IMG/VR virus record: IMGVR_UViG_3300043419_000521
Span: 1 to 47,557 of that record
Direction: 5' to 3' (one strand)
Length of the DNA stretch: 47,557 nucleotides
DNA from: a virus
Shown: positions 1-6,180 of the stretch, piece after piece
How positions within the stretch are numbered: position 1 is the stretch's first letter
Layout of the letters: each line of letters begins with the position of its first letter
Position numbers and translations under genes: made by a program
Notes under the pieces: model-generated
Database searches by the model: none
Seen by the model: the letters and a program-made list of their open reading frames with translations, nothing else
What the model was told of the DNA's origin: nothing

Positions 1-77
1 GCGAGGGCGTCCAGACGTTTGGCGTTCTCAGTCGGGACTTTAATCCAGATGAGGCGGTGGGTTTTGTTATCTTTCAT
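1..77 (-). CDS. Ribbon-helix-helix protein, N-terminal part (duplicate of 47316-47507)
   Basis: This is the first 25 or so codons of the 63-residue ribbon-helix-helix gene, duplicated here by the circular overlap. Its ATG (77-75) overlaps the TGA stop of the 102-residue gene (76-74) in an ATGA arrangement, so the two genes are translationally adjacent in one leftward operon. The full entry is at 47316-47507. Confidence 0.8.
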   Translation of the reverse strand, partial: MKDNKTHRLIWIKVPTENAKRLDAL

Positions 78-127
78 TTTTTGGTGGGTTGGAAAAGTTC
101 GTTGAGGTGCTTGGTCATTTCTCCGCC
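1..127. repeat. Terminal direct repeat, left copy (circular assembly overlap)
   Basis: These 127 bases are repeated exactly at 47431-47557. A perfect overlap of 127 nt equals a common maximum assembler k-mer and most simply means a circularly closed contig of 47,430 bp. The repeat interrupts the ribbon-helix-helix gene whose full copy is at 47316-47507 and includes the 3' end of the 102-residue gene at 74-382. It is not evidence for a packaged terminal repeat. Confidence 0.9.
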
Positions 128-382
128 TCTGATGGTGTTATCCTTCCAGCAGACGTAGTTGAGGCCAGTGTAGTTGGACTGCCACTTGGAGCCGTACTCC
201 CTGAGTTTATTGGAGAGCGAGCCCCAAGACTTGTAGCCGTCCTCCCAGAGTTCCTTGCACAGCGTGTACAGGTTCTCGTCGTTGGCGATGACGTGTGCGG
301 CCCAATAGGTGCTGTAATTGGGCCAGCCGTTGTACGGCTCGTCCTTGGCCTTGGGCTTGGTGATGTTCTTTACTTCTTTCAT
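74..382 (-). CDS. Small phage protein with NGW-NY-TYW motif
   Basis: This encodes 102 residues. Near residues 18-28 it has the signature NGWPNYSTYWAA, which resembles a widespread family of small phage and bacterial proteins beginning NGWTNYETW (DUF7249-like, recalled from family knowledge and not searched). No enzymatic motif is visible and the function is unknown. The start is supported by a C/A-rich leader (CCAATTTCCACACACATG) like those of neighbouring leftward genes. Its stop overlaps the start of the downstream ribbon-helix-helix gene (ATGA), suggesting coupled translation. Confidence 0.8.
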   Translation of the reverse strand: MKEVKNITKPKAKDEPYNGWPNYSTYWAAHVIANDENLYTLCKELWEDGYKSWGSLSNKLREYGSKWQSNYTGLNYVCWKDNTIRGGEMTKHLNELFQPTKK

Positions 383-421
383 GTGTGTGGAAATTGGTGG
401 GGGCCTCTCACCCCCTTGGGC

Positions 422-661
422 TTACTTGGCTTTCGCTTCGAGGGCCTTAACCTTGGCGGTCAGTTCTTCAAGACGCTCGATGACGGCGTTGTGAAGATGG
501 ATGACAGCCGAGGCTTTGCTCAGGTCGAGTTCGCTGAACTTGACGCCGAGTCCCTTGATGACGGGGTCGGTGAGGTTCTGCTTCTCAGCCTTGATGGTAG
601 CGATTTCCCTTTCGAGGTCCTCGATACGAGCATTGACGTGATTGATGTTGATGTCGCTCAT
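422..661 (-). CDS. Small coiled-coil protein of unknown function
   Basis: This encodes 79 residues, dominated by two heptad-like helices (about 9-30, IEDLEREIATIKAEKQ, and 60-79, VIERLEELTAKVKALEAK). They flank a short segment reading VKFSELDLSKASAVIHL. No known family is recognised. The ATG at 661 is strongly supported by the leader CCAACCAACCAACAACC just upstream, the CA-rich initiation context shared by this operon. A 6-bp hairpin at 689-706 lies in the 5' leader. The protein may be a small oligomeric adaptor, but nothing in the sequence fixes its role. Confidence 0.75.
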   Translation of the reverse strand: MSDININHVNARIEDLEREIATIKAEKQNLTDPVIKGLGVKFSELDLSKASAVIHLHNAVIERLEELTAKVKALEAKAK

Positions 662-801
662 GTTGCTGGTTGTTGGTTGGTTGGTTCTACCCAGCGTTTA
701 CTGGGTCGTAGATGAAGTAGAACGTTTAGTTAGACGTCCTGCAACAAAATAAATGAGTTTTTTTAGGATACGTTAGTTTATGTATAACAACGACTTCGGG
801 A
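662..801 (-). promoter_or_regulatory. AT-rich leader with hairpin, candidate promoter region
   Basis: This 139-nt gap is the longest between leftward protein genes of the 1-5100 block. On the minus strand it begins AT-rich, contains a run of seven A residues, then a 6-bp hairpin (689-694 with 701-706, loop CGTTTA) and the CCAACCAACC leader of the 79-residue gene. It is the most plausible place in this block for a promoter or a processing site. No convincing -35/-10 pair is claimed. Confidence 0.35.
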
Positions 802-1179
802 TTACTGCTTGCCCTCCTTGGCGGCGTTCCAGCGTTGAACGGATTTGTGAACGATGGTCGGGCCGTTGTAGTCCTTAGCCATCTCCTCGTTGAATTGGAT
901 GGAGGAAGCCATCGCATCCCCTGCCTTCGTCAGCCGCTCGACCTCGGCTTTGAGCAAGCCAATTGCATTGGCATCCTCGGCGTTCATTTCTCCTCGCTCG
1001 ATAGCCGTCTGTCGCCACTCTTTGTTTCCAAGTTTCACGGCTTCATTTTCGGCCTTCAGCCTCTCGACCTCGGCTTTCAACTGCTCGATGCCAATGCTGT
1101 CGATGCTGTGGATAGACTGAAGCCGCTCGACCTCGGCCTTGAGGCGGGCGTATTCTTCTATCGGTATGACGATGGTCAT
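802..1179 (-). CDS. Coiled-coil protein with LKAEVERL repeats
   Basis: This encodes 125 residues from the chosen start MTIVIPIEEY. Four near-identical heptad blocks of the type (L/A)KAEVERL recur through the first 80 residues, predicting a long parallel coiled coil. The C-terminal part (MAKDYNGPTIVHKSVQRW) is distinct. An upstream ATG at 1209 overlaps the previous gene's stop (TGATG), but the start at 1179 has the typical CA-rich context (AACGCACACAACATG), so it is preferred. No enzymatic function is recognised. Confidence 0.75.
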   Translation of the reverse strand: MTIVIPIEEYARLKAEVERLQSIHSIDSIGIEQLKAEVERLKAENEAVKLGNKEWRQTAIERGEMNAEDANAIGLLKAEVERLTKAGDAMASSIQFNEEMAKDYNGPTIVHKSVQRWNAAKEGKQ

Positions 1180-1208
1180 GTTGTGTGCGTTGTATGGATA
1201 CCTAGGCA

Positions 1209-1889
1209 TCACTTTGCGGCGAACCTTTCAAACAGGTCCTCGTCCTTGAGACGGGCGACGAACGCCGCACCAGTCTCCTTGTCATGGAAACGCTCAAGCA
1301 GAGTCTCTCCAGTCAGGTTGGTCGTGATGATGGTCGGACGCTTGTGCATGGTACGCTGGTCGATGAGTGCGAACAGGCACGATGCCATGCGGTCAGTCAT
1401 CTTCTCCTTGCCCATGTCGTCGAGGAACAAGAGCGGAACGTTGGTCATGTGTAGCATGGTCTTGTCCCAAGTGCTATTACCCCACGATGCGGCGATGCGA
1501 GCCTCAAGTTCGAACATGGTAAGGAACAGGTACTTGTTCTTGTACGGGTTATCGTTCCACAGCCTGTTGGCGATGTACCATGCGGTACGAGTCTTGCCCT
1601 TGCGGGTTGAGCCATGGATGAGCAGGCCCTTGCCCTGAGGAGTCCATTCCTGAGCGACACGCTCAAGCATTCCCAGACGCTCGGTTTCGGTATCAGCAAA
1701 CAGTGCAGGCATGGGAGTCTCGGGCACGGGCTTCTTCGGAGCACCGAAGGACATCACCATCTTGTTCCAATGCACCATGCAAGGGGTACACAGGGTTTCG
1801 TAGATGGCTACGCCGTCCTCTCCGAACTCACGGACGTGGCAGATGTTGTTGCAATTGAAATTGCGACAGAGCGGTGCGTCAGAAGCCAT
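1209..1889 (-). CDS. DnaC/IstB-like AAA+ ATPase, probable helicase loader
   Basis: This encodes 226 residues. The N-terminus is Cys-rich (C8, C13, C17, C34, C37) and may bind zinc. The AAA+ core has Walker A GSTRKGKT (93-100), Walker B LLFLDD (153-158) and a sensor-1-like TIITTN (186-191). This order matches DnaC/IstB/DnaI-type ATPases that load the host replicative helicase on DNA. The gene overlaps the 3' end of the upstream winged-helix replication gene by 11 nt, the classical initiator-plus-loader pairing of phages. No phage helicase was found, so the partner is presumably the host DnaB (inference). Confidence 0.88.
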   Translation of the reverse strand: MASDAPLCRNFNCNNICHVREFGEDGVAIYETLCTPCMVHWNKMVMSFGAPKKPVPETPMPALFADTETERLGMLERVAQEWTPQGKGLLIHGSTRKGKTRTAWYIANRLWNDNPYKNKYLFLTMFELEARIAASWGNSTWDKTMLHMTNVPLLFLDDMGKEKMTDRMASCLFALIDQRTMHKRPTIITTNLTGETLLERFHDKETGAAFVARLKDEDLFERFAAK

Positions 1890-2544
1890 TGGCGTGGTCG
1901 TTGGGGCCTTTTGCCTGAGGACGAGGCTTCATCCCCGCCTGAGGCCTGAAGATGCCTTGGTAGCCGTTCCTGAGGCTGGATTCGATGGCTCTGGTGGCGT
2001 CGAACACCCCCCAGTTCTTGAACTCGGTGTTCCAGCGGGTGATGTACAGGGAGTTGACCGACTTCTTGCTGGCCCTACGCCAAGCAAGGTACTCGTCCCA
2101 GACCCTAGACAGTTCAGAATCAGACCTGATGAAGTCCTCGTTCGGAGGCGTAGCCTCCTTTACTTTCTTCGTATCCATATCCTTGTTCCTATATGGGTGA
2201 AATTCCTTTCCTACTTGGGGTGAAGAAATTTTCACGTCTGGGGTGCAATCCATTTCACCCTCCAGAGCCTTGGTCACGACGTCCCATACCTTGCCGTCGG
2301 CACGGACGATGAGGCCAGCCTCCGCCAGTCTGGACAGGGAGTACTGCACGTTGCGTACGGACGAGCCCATGTAGTTGGCCAGAGTCTCCTTGGTTGCGAA
2401 GCACCCCTTCTCGTTGCTCAGGATGTGCACGATGGACCACAGGAACTTGTCGGCGTGGGTCAGCCTTTGGTCCTTGAAGACCTTGGCTGGCACCCACACC
2501 CCCTTGAACGGGAAATCAGGCGTTGAGGATGGACTCTCCGACAT
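1879..2544 (-). CDS. Winged-helix phage replication protein (initiator/O-like)
   Basis: This encodes 221 residues. Residues 10-90 read as a winged helix: FKGVWVPAKVF, helix LTHADKFLWSIVHIL, then TKETLANYMGSSVRNVQYSLSRLAEAGLIV as the HTH and wing. A charged linker follows. The C-terminal segment 145-200 (SRVWDEYLAW ... AIESSLRNGYQGIF) resembles the C-terminal region of DnaD-like or O-like phage replisome organisers. It probably binds the origin and recruits the ATPase encoded just downstream. The start overlaps the upstream nuclease gene by 29 nt. Confidence 0.82.
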   Translation of the reverse strand: MSESPSSTPDFPFKGVWVPAKVFKDQRLTHADKFLWSIVHILSNEKGCFATKETLANYMGSSVRNVQYSLSRLAEAGLIVRADGKVWDVVTKALEGEMDCTPDVKISSPQVGKEFHPYRNKDMDTKKVKEATPPNEDFIRSDSELSRVWDEYLAWRRASKKSVNSLYITRWNTEFKNWGVFDATRAIESSLRNGYQGIFRPQAGMKPRPQAKGPNDHANGF

Positions 2545-3406
2545 AGTCTGCGGTGCTGGGTCTGCCAGCGATAATCCAACGATGGTACTTCACGAAGGCC
2601 TGCTTGTACTGGGCCCTGCCACGCTGGTACATCTCTTCAGAGCAGACGAACCTACGGCTCATGTTCGGGGCCTCCTTCTCGGTGGCCACATAGACGAACT
2701 TGCTGGGCTTGGGCTCGTGGGCGAACACGACGTCCCTGTAGAACGCACACTGGATGGACCACTGGTGCGACTTAGCGGAGCCGATGACGTCGTTATCCGA
2801 CAGCGATGCCAAGGACTTGATGTCCCTGATTTCAATCACCTTGCGTTCGCCCTCATCGACCTGTGCGACCATGTCGCATCTGATTTTGAAGGGGAACTCG
2901 CAACGGACGTCTTCGCCGTCCCACTTGTACTCGATTTCGAGGATGCCAGCGTAGGTGATTTCGTTAAGGGCGTTGGTCCTGTCGGGCCTGACGCCGTCAT
3001 ACATGAGAGGCACGGCACTGTCACGCATACGCATGGCGGTGTTCAGTTCCATCTCTTTGATGAGGTCCCTGTTGCCGCAGGCCGCTTCGAATTCGGCATA
3101 CACCTGCTTGCCCTCCTTGGTACGCCTGTCGATGTCTGGCAGGACTGCGTAACGATTGGTGAACTGGTCCTCCTCAAGCACGAGCGTGTGGAACAGACTG
3201 CCCATCACGAGTGCGGGAGTCTTCTCCATGGGGTTGAGCCTCTGGTTCTCGGCGTGGATGACGCCATGGGTGTACACCTTTTTCAGATAGGACTGATTGA
3301 TGCCGTCCATGGCCCTGTAGTCGGCGTCCTCCATCACGTGCCTTTCGCACTTGAGGAATGACACCTTGGGTTCGCTCTTGTTGAGCAGTTCGTTGTAGTT
3401 AATCAT
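2516..3406 (-). CDS. RecE-like PD-(D/E)XK exonuclease
   Basis: This encodes 296 residues. Family features in order are a substrate-handling helix (DGINQSYLKK, about 34-43), GSLFHTLVLE (69-78), IRCDMV with the metal-binding D178, EIRDIK with D195-x-K197, and a Q-rich helix HQWSIQCAFY (214-223). This order is characteristic of RecE/DUF3799-type exonucleases of phage recombination systems, which resect dsDNA 5'-3' to expose single strands. The ERF annealing protein further along the same leftward operon is its natural partner. The ATG at 3406 follows an A-rich leader (AAATAACACATG). Confidence 0.85.
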   Translation of the reverse strand: MINYNELLNKSEPKVSFLKCERHVMEDADYRAMDGINQSYLKKVYTHGVIHAENQRLNPMEKTPALVMGSLFHTLVLEEDQFTNRYAVLPDIDRRTKEGKQVYAEFEAACGNRDLIKEMELNTAMRMRDSAVPLMYDGVRPDRTNALNEITYAGILEIEYKWDGEDVRCEFPFKIRCDMVAQVDEGERKVIEIRDIKSLASLSDNDVIGSAKSHQWSIQCAFYRDVVFAHEPKPSKFVYVATEKEAPNMSRRFVCSEEMYQRGRAQYKQAFVKYHRWIIAGRPSTADYVGESILNA

Positions 3407-3409
3407 GTG

Positions 3410-3580
3410 TTATTTCTGGGTTTGAAGTTCGATGGATTTGAGGAGCAACGCCTTGACGTCGTCCATGCCATTGGGTTCGTAGTAGCACAGGAGCCTGTAG
3501 GCTTTCCATGCGATTCTCCTAGCCTTGTCATCGCTTGCGGCGATGGCGTGCTGGAGTGCGTGATGCTTCGATGATTTCAT
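3410..3580 (-). CDS. Small basic protein of unknown function
   Basis: This encodes 56 residues from MKSSKHHALQ. An in-frame ATG at 3604 overlaps the upstream stop (TGATG), which would give 64 residues. The start at 3580 is preferred because it has the CA-rich context AAACGAACCAACATG. The protein is helical, with KARRIAWKAYRLL and DDVKALLLKSIEL segments, and has no recognisable domain. It sits 3 nt upstream of the RecE-like nuclease start in the same operon. Confidence 0.65.
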   Translation of the reverse strand: MKSSKHHALQHAIAASDDKARRIAWKAYRLLCYYEPNGMDDVKALLLKSIELQTQK

Positions 3581-3603
3581 GTTGGTTCGTTTGCCAGTGT
3601 CCA

Positions 3604-4086
3604 TCAGGACGGCTGTTCGTCAACGGGCTTTTTGGGCTTTCTTCCCTGCCCACCCTTGGTCCAGCCTTTGCCTACACGAGTGTAATAATAACACAGGTTG
3701 GTCTGGGTACGCATGGCTTCGTTCTTATGGGTCTTGGCGAATTCATCCGCCACCTTGTTCCTGCTGTCCTTCATTTTGGTGCCTCCCGTGCCCTTGAACA
3801 TGCCAGTCGCTTTCGACAACTCTGCTATGCTCAGGGTGATAGGGATATGCTTTACGATTACTTTACGGGTCTGGACGCTGGCATTGTGAGGGTTGTAGCC
3901 CCTCTTCTTGCCTTCCTTCACTCTGGTGCTGACCGACCTGTGTCCGACCTTGCTCTCCCAAGCCAAGGCTCCGCTGAGCCTTTCGGCCCTGAGCCCGTGC
4001 TCGAAGAGAGGTTTGGTTACGCTGACGCCTCTCTCCTTGAGTTTTAGGACGAGGAGTTTCCGTTGTTTCTTGGCGTCTTTGTTCAT
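3604..4086 (-). CDS. Basic protein of unknown function
   Basis: This encodes 160 residues, lysine- and arginine-rich throughout, with a basic, Gly-rich tail (KGGQGRKPKKPVDEQPS). A middle segment (VKHIPITLSIAELSKATGMFKGTGG) could include an HTH-like turn. The second half carries TNLCYYYTRVGKGWTKGG. I do not recognise the family. The charge suggests nucleic-acid binding (inference). It lies between a Cys-rich micropeptide and a small basic protein in the DNA-metabolism operon. Confidence 0.75.
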   Translation of the reverse strand: MNKDAKKQRKLLVLKLKERGVSVTKPLFEHGLRAERLSGALAWESKVGHRSVSTRVKEGKKRGYNPHNASVQTRKVIVKHIPITLSIAELSKATGMFKGTGGTKMKDSRNKVADEFAKTHKNEAMRTQTNLCYYYTRVGKGWTKGGQGRKPKKPVDEQPS

Positions 4087-4087
4087 G

Positions 4088-4186
4088 TCACTTGTTGCAG
4101 ATGTGGCACATGCCGAAGGGGCAGACTGCTCCGCAGTAGTCGCAGACGTCGCCCCCCAGCCAGCCCTTGATGGAGATGAGCCTCAT
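4088..4186 (-). CDS. Cysteine-rich micropeptide, possible zinc knuckle
   Basis: This encodes 32 residues with five cysteines in the C-terminal half: C15-x2-C18-x3-C22-x4-C27-x2-C30, with H28 nearby. Two CxxC pairs could bind a single zinc. The ATG lies 3 nt after the TAA of the 161-residue gene, and its TGA is 1 nt before the next ATG, so it sits tightly between two leftward genes as a real gene would. Similar short zinc-ribbon peptides are common in phages, but the function is unknown. Confidence 0.65.
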   Translation of the reverse strand: MRLISIKGWLGGDVCDYCGAVCPFGMCHICNK

Positions 4187-4189
4187 GGC

Positions 4190-4675
4190 TTAGCCGAACA
4201 CGACGCCCTCTCCGTTGCTGAAGACGATTTGGGCCATGGCATCGTCATGTACGCCGTCAGGTTCGTACTCATCCATGAGGATGCTATCGAGCCTGCTTTC
4301 GTCGTGGTCAGGCTTGGACAGGTAGTCCAGATACTTAAGGTAAGCCTCCACCTTGCTGGGCAGGAACTTATCCTTGGTGTTCTTGACGTACTTAGTCCAC
4401 TCCTCGACTGCGAGAGCGGGAGTCACCTTGGTCCACTTGGACTTGTGCCCTTCGCAGTTCAGCCTGCCTTCGACGACCCAATCCTTGATGGCTGGCTTGC
4501 CGCTGGCGGTGTCTCCGTTCTCAGGCCCAGCGAAGGCGGCGTCTAGGAAGCCGCCCTTGGAGAGCGACTTTACTTCGAACCACGCAGGGTTAAGGCCCGT
4601 CTCGAAGGCACCATTGATGACGCTTGCGATGGCGTTGGTGACCTTGATGTTGTTGATGTCTATTTCGTATTTCAT
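4190..4675 (-). CDS. Phage protein of unknown function
   Basis: This encodes 161 residues and is acidic toward the C-terminus. It has ordered alpha/beta-looking sequence (MKYEIDINNIKVTNAIASVINGAFE; EEWTKYVKNTKDKFLPSKVEAYLKYLDYL). No domain is recognised. The start is well supported: the leader AACCAAACACACACATG is identical over 21 nt with the leader of the next upstream gene (4869-4889). Confidence 0.75.
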   Translation of the reverse strand: MKYEIDINNIKVTNAIASVINGAFETGLNPAWFEVKSLSKGGFLDAAFAGPENGDTASGKPAIKDWVVEGRLNCEGHKSKWTKVTPALAVEEWTKYVKNTKDKFLPSKVEAYLKYLDYLSKPDHDESRLDSILMDEYEPDGVHDDAMAQIVFSNGEGVVFG

Positions 4676-4694
4676 GTGTGTGTTTGGTTGGTGA

Positions 4695-4868
4695 TTAGGA
4701 TTCGTTAGCCTCGGTGTCGCTCTCGGAGTCGTAGATGACGGAGAGGTACTTCTTTTCGTCGTTCACGACCTTGTCGAACTTATCAAGGGCTTCTTGCTCG
4801 CTCTTGGCTTCGATGTCCATGCAGACGTAGATGGTATGCGTGACGTAGTAGGTTTTGGTCTTACTCAT
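4695..4868 (-). CDS. Small acidic protein of unknown function
   Basis: This encodes 57 residues, beginning MSKTKTYYVTHTIYVCMDIE and continuing AKSEQEALDKFDKVVNDEKKYLSVIYD, with an acidic tail. The layout (beta strand, 'A.SEEEA' helix, beta strand) is shared by many tiny phage proteins, but no function can be assigned. The leader is the operon's CA-rich type, and the downstream gene's leader overlaps this gene's stop codon. Confidence 0.75.
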   Translation of the reverse strand: MSKTKTYYVTHTIYVCMDIEAKSEQEALDKFDKVVNDEKKYLSVIYDSESDTEANES

Positions 4869-4891
4869 GTGTGTGTTTGGTTGGTGATTGA

Positions 4892-5101
4892 TTACATGCC
4901 CAAGTATCCAGCGACCTCTTCGTTGACAGTCTTGGCACCGCCATTGTGGGTCTGAGCGGCCTCGACAATCTTCCTGCCTACGTATCCGTCGAGGATGTAG
5001 AGGAAGTTCGTGGACACCCTCTTGCCGCTTACGTCCCTGATGTGGGCCCTGACGGCAGATGCCTTGATGAACTTGAACTTACTTTTGGTTTTTTTACTCA
5101 T
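4892..5101 (-). CDS. Histone-fold-like small basic protein (candidate)
   Basis: This encodes 69 residues with a lysine-rich N-terminus (MSKKTKSKFKF). Helix KASAVRAHIRD (13-23) is followed by GKRVS (26-30), a long helix (31-52), a loop with GGAKTV (54-59) and a short helix (60-67). This helix-RVS-long helix-KTV-helix order mirrors archaeal and bacterial single-domain histones, where RVS and K-T-V loops contact DNA. Homology is inferred by pattern only. If correct, it is a phage nucleoid protein. The start has the leader CCAACCAACACACACATG. Confidence 0.6.
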   Translation of the reverse strand: MSKKTKSKFKFIKASAVRAHIRDVSGKRVSTNFLYILDGYVGRKIVEAAQTHNGGAKTVNEEVAGYLGM

Positions 5102-5124
5102 GTGTGTGTTGGTTGGAAAGTGAC

Positions 5125-5138
5125 GCCCCCGAAGGGGC
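5125..5138 (-). promoter_or_regulatory. Intergenic UUCG hairpin
   Basis: The minus-strand transcript forms GCCCC-UUCG-GGGGC (5138-5125) between the 32-residue membrane peptide and the histone-like gene. A C(UUCG)G tetraloop is exceptionally stable. No U-tract follows, so it is more likely an RNA-stability or attenuation element than a simple terminator. Confidence 0.45.
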
Positions 5139-5144
5139 TGGCGT

Positions 5145-5243
5145 TTACCAGAGGAGGCCGATGGTCACGCAGAGGGCGATTAGAGCCGCCGTGTCGATGA
5201 CCAGAGCGACGACCCACAGGGTGCCGATTTGGTGTTTGTTCAT
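5145..5243 (-). CDS. Single-pass membrane micropeptide
   Basis: This encodes 32 residues: MNKHQIG, then an uninterrupted hydrophobic stretch (TLWVVALVIDTAALIALCVTIGLLW) with a single Asp. The C-terminus is at the membrane edge. The initiation context CAACCAAACCACAACATG matches the neighbouring leftward genes, which is the best support for it being translated. The role is unknown; a small membrane modulator is possible. Confidence 0.6.
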   Translation of the reverse strand: MNKHQIGTLWVVALVIDTAALIALCVTIGLLW

Positions 5244-5500
5244 GTTGTGGTTTGGTTGTGCCCGTTAGGGCGGTGAAGGTGAGGCTCGGCCATGCTAACC
5301 GACTTACGCCTTGGAGTTTCAACCACGATACTCTTCAGGACCTCATAAATGGTGCCTCCGATGGAGGCTTTTTGGCCACCCGAAGGTGTTAGCCAAGGAC
5401 AGTTTATTAGACCGCCCTAATTGGTAGGCGTGGGTGATGGGATGGCCCCATCTTCTTACCTCTTTGCACTATCAGAGGCCCAGACCTAATGTACTCATGT
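5244..5500 (-). ncRNA. Structured non-coding region, candidate small RNA
   Basis: There is no protein gene here. The region is closed by a perfect 10-bp inverted repeat (5265-5274 with 5411-5420). Inside are GCCTCC-GAT-GGAGGC (5354-5368) and a hairpin of TTGGC+CACC pairing GGTG+GCCAA with a 3-nt bulge and a 4-nt loop (UUCG on the minus strand, about 5373-5396). Outside is another 6-bp hairpin (5436-5452). The minus strand gives the stable C(UUCG)G loop and is the strand of flanking genes and tRNA, so minus is favoured. No family is recognised. Confidence 0.4.
5354..5373 (+). terminator. Rho-independent-like hairpin with T5 on the plus strand
   Basis: GCCTCC-GAT-GGAGGC is followed directly by TTTTT when read rightward. 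There is no rightward gene nearby upstream, so this may stop antisense transcription, end a rightward small RNA, or simply be one helix of the structured leftward RNA. Confidence 0.35.
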
Positions 5501-5510
5501 GTGTGAGAAA

Positions 5511-5585
5511 TGGTGACTCAGGAGAGAATCGAACTCTCATTATCTGGTTCGTAGCCAGAAGTCCTATCCGTTAGACGACCGAGTC
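5511..5585 (-). tRNA. tRNA-Arg (anticodon ACG), CCA encoded
   Basis: Read on the minus strand this forms a full cloverleaf. The acceptor is GACTCGG pairing CTGAGTC with one G-U, the D arm is GTCT/GGAC, and the anticodon stem is TCTGG/CCAGA with loop CTACGAA. The T arm is GAGAG-TTCGATT-CTCTC. The anticodon is ACG, read as inosine-CG to decode CGU/CGC/CGA arginine codons. The discriminator A is followed by an encoded CCA (5513-5511), unlike the second tRNA of this phage. Confidence 0.95.
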
Positions 5586-5629
5586 ATGTGTAGTTGTTTA
5601 GTGTATGAACTGTTGTTTTGAAAGAGCGA

Positions 5630-5701
5630 AGTTGGCCTGAACCGATGTAATGAGCCCTGCGTCTCTAGGACTCGGTTACTGGTGTTACCCAGCGGCCAAC
5701 T
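5630..5701 (-). ncRNA. tRNA-sized structured RNA candidate, not a canonical tRNA
   Basis: About 72 nt are closed by an 8-bp perfect terminal stem (AGTTGGCC with GGCCAACT). On the minus strand the interior folds into CTGG-GTAACA-CCAG, and then AACC/GGTT enclosing a 7-bp stem GAGTCCT/AGGGCTC with one G-U pair. The G-U favours the minus strand. The size and acceptor-like stem recall a tRNA, but no 5-bp anticodon stem with 7-nt loop or T arm can be drawn. It lies 45 nt upstream of tRNA-Arg(ACG) and may be co-transcribed. Confidence 0.45.
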
Positions 5702-5787
5702 CCAATGACCATGCAACTTACTTCACCCCGTGCAACCACCAATCTGTTGATTCTGCGTAAGTCGCTGATAACCAACGAAATAAACTT

Positions 5788-6180
5788 CTAAATTGAGGCC
5801 AAATTGACCCTAATTTGAGGCCTATTTGGGCCCATGTAGGGCAGACTTCTGATGGTATTGTACTCCACGTACTCGACGCAGTCATCGTGGAAGTTCTCAT
5901 CAGCGTTTGTGTATGCAGATTCCAATGACTTGAACGTGCTGTATTTGTTTTTCTGATACAGGCACATGAGCGTGTGCCAATAAACCAAGTTGCCTCTGTC
6001 GTACACTACGTGGTGCGACCAGTCGCTTGGGTCTTGCACTATGTCCACGATTGCGTGGTCATACCATTCTCTCGGCTCCAGCACCGCAACGCACACGCCT
6101 TCGTTCTCAGCATACACGTCGATGAGTTCACCTATCACACGCTTGGGCATCTTGAATCTGCTCTTCTTTTTCTTGGCCAT
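5788..6180 (-). CDS. Phage protein of unknown function
   Basis: This encodes 130 residues from MAKKKKSRFK. The frame is open upstream to 6387, but that would overlap the divergent lysozyme-like gene, so the lysine-rich start at 6180 is chosen. The protein has a basic N-terminus, then alpha/beta-looking sequence (VIGELIDVYAENEGVCVAVLEP) and an acidic, Tyr-rich C-terminal half (NADENFHDDCVEYVEYN). No family is recognised. It is the most upstream gene of the leftward block and faces a 10-bp palindrome. Confidence 0.65.
   Translation of the reverse strand: MAKKKKSRFKMPKRVIGELIDVYAENEGVCVAVLEPREWYDHAIVDIVQDPSDWSHHVVYDRGNLVYWHTLMCLYQKNKYSTFKSLESAYTNADENFHDDCVEYVEYNTIRSLPYMGPNRPQIRVNLASI

Noticed and set aside
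1-127. The terminal repeat as a biological direct terminal repeat
   Set aside because: The length equals a typical assembler k-mer and it lies inside coding sequence, so an assembly overlap is the simpler explanation.
5472-5498. An 8-codon ORF with CACACACATG context just downstream of tRNA-Arg(ACG)
   Set aside because: It has the operon's leader motif but encodes only MSTLGLGL; it is too short to support as a gene and could be a vestigial start.
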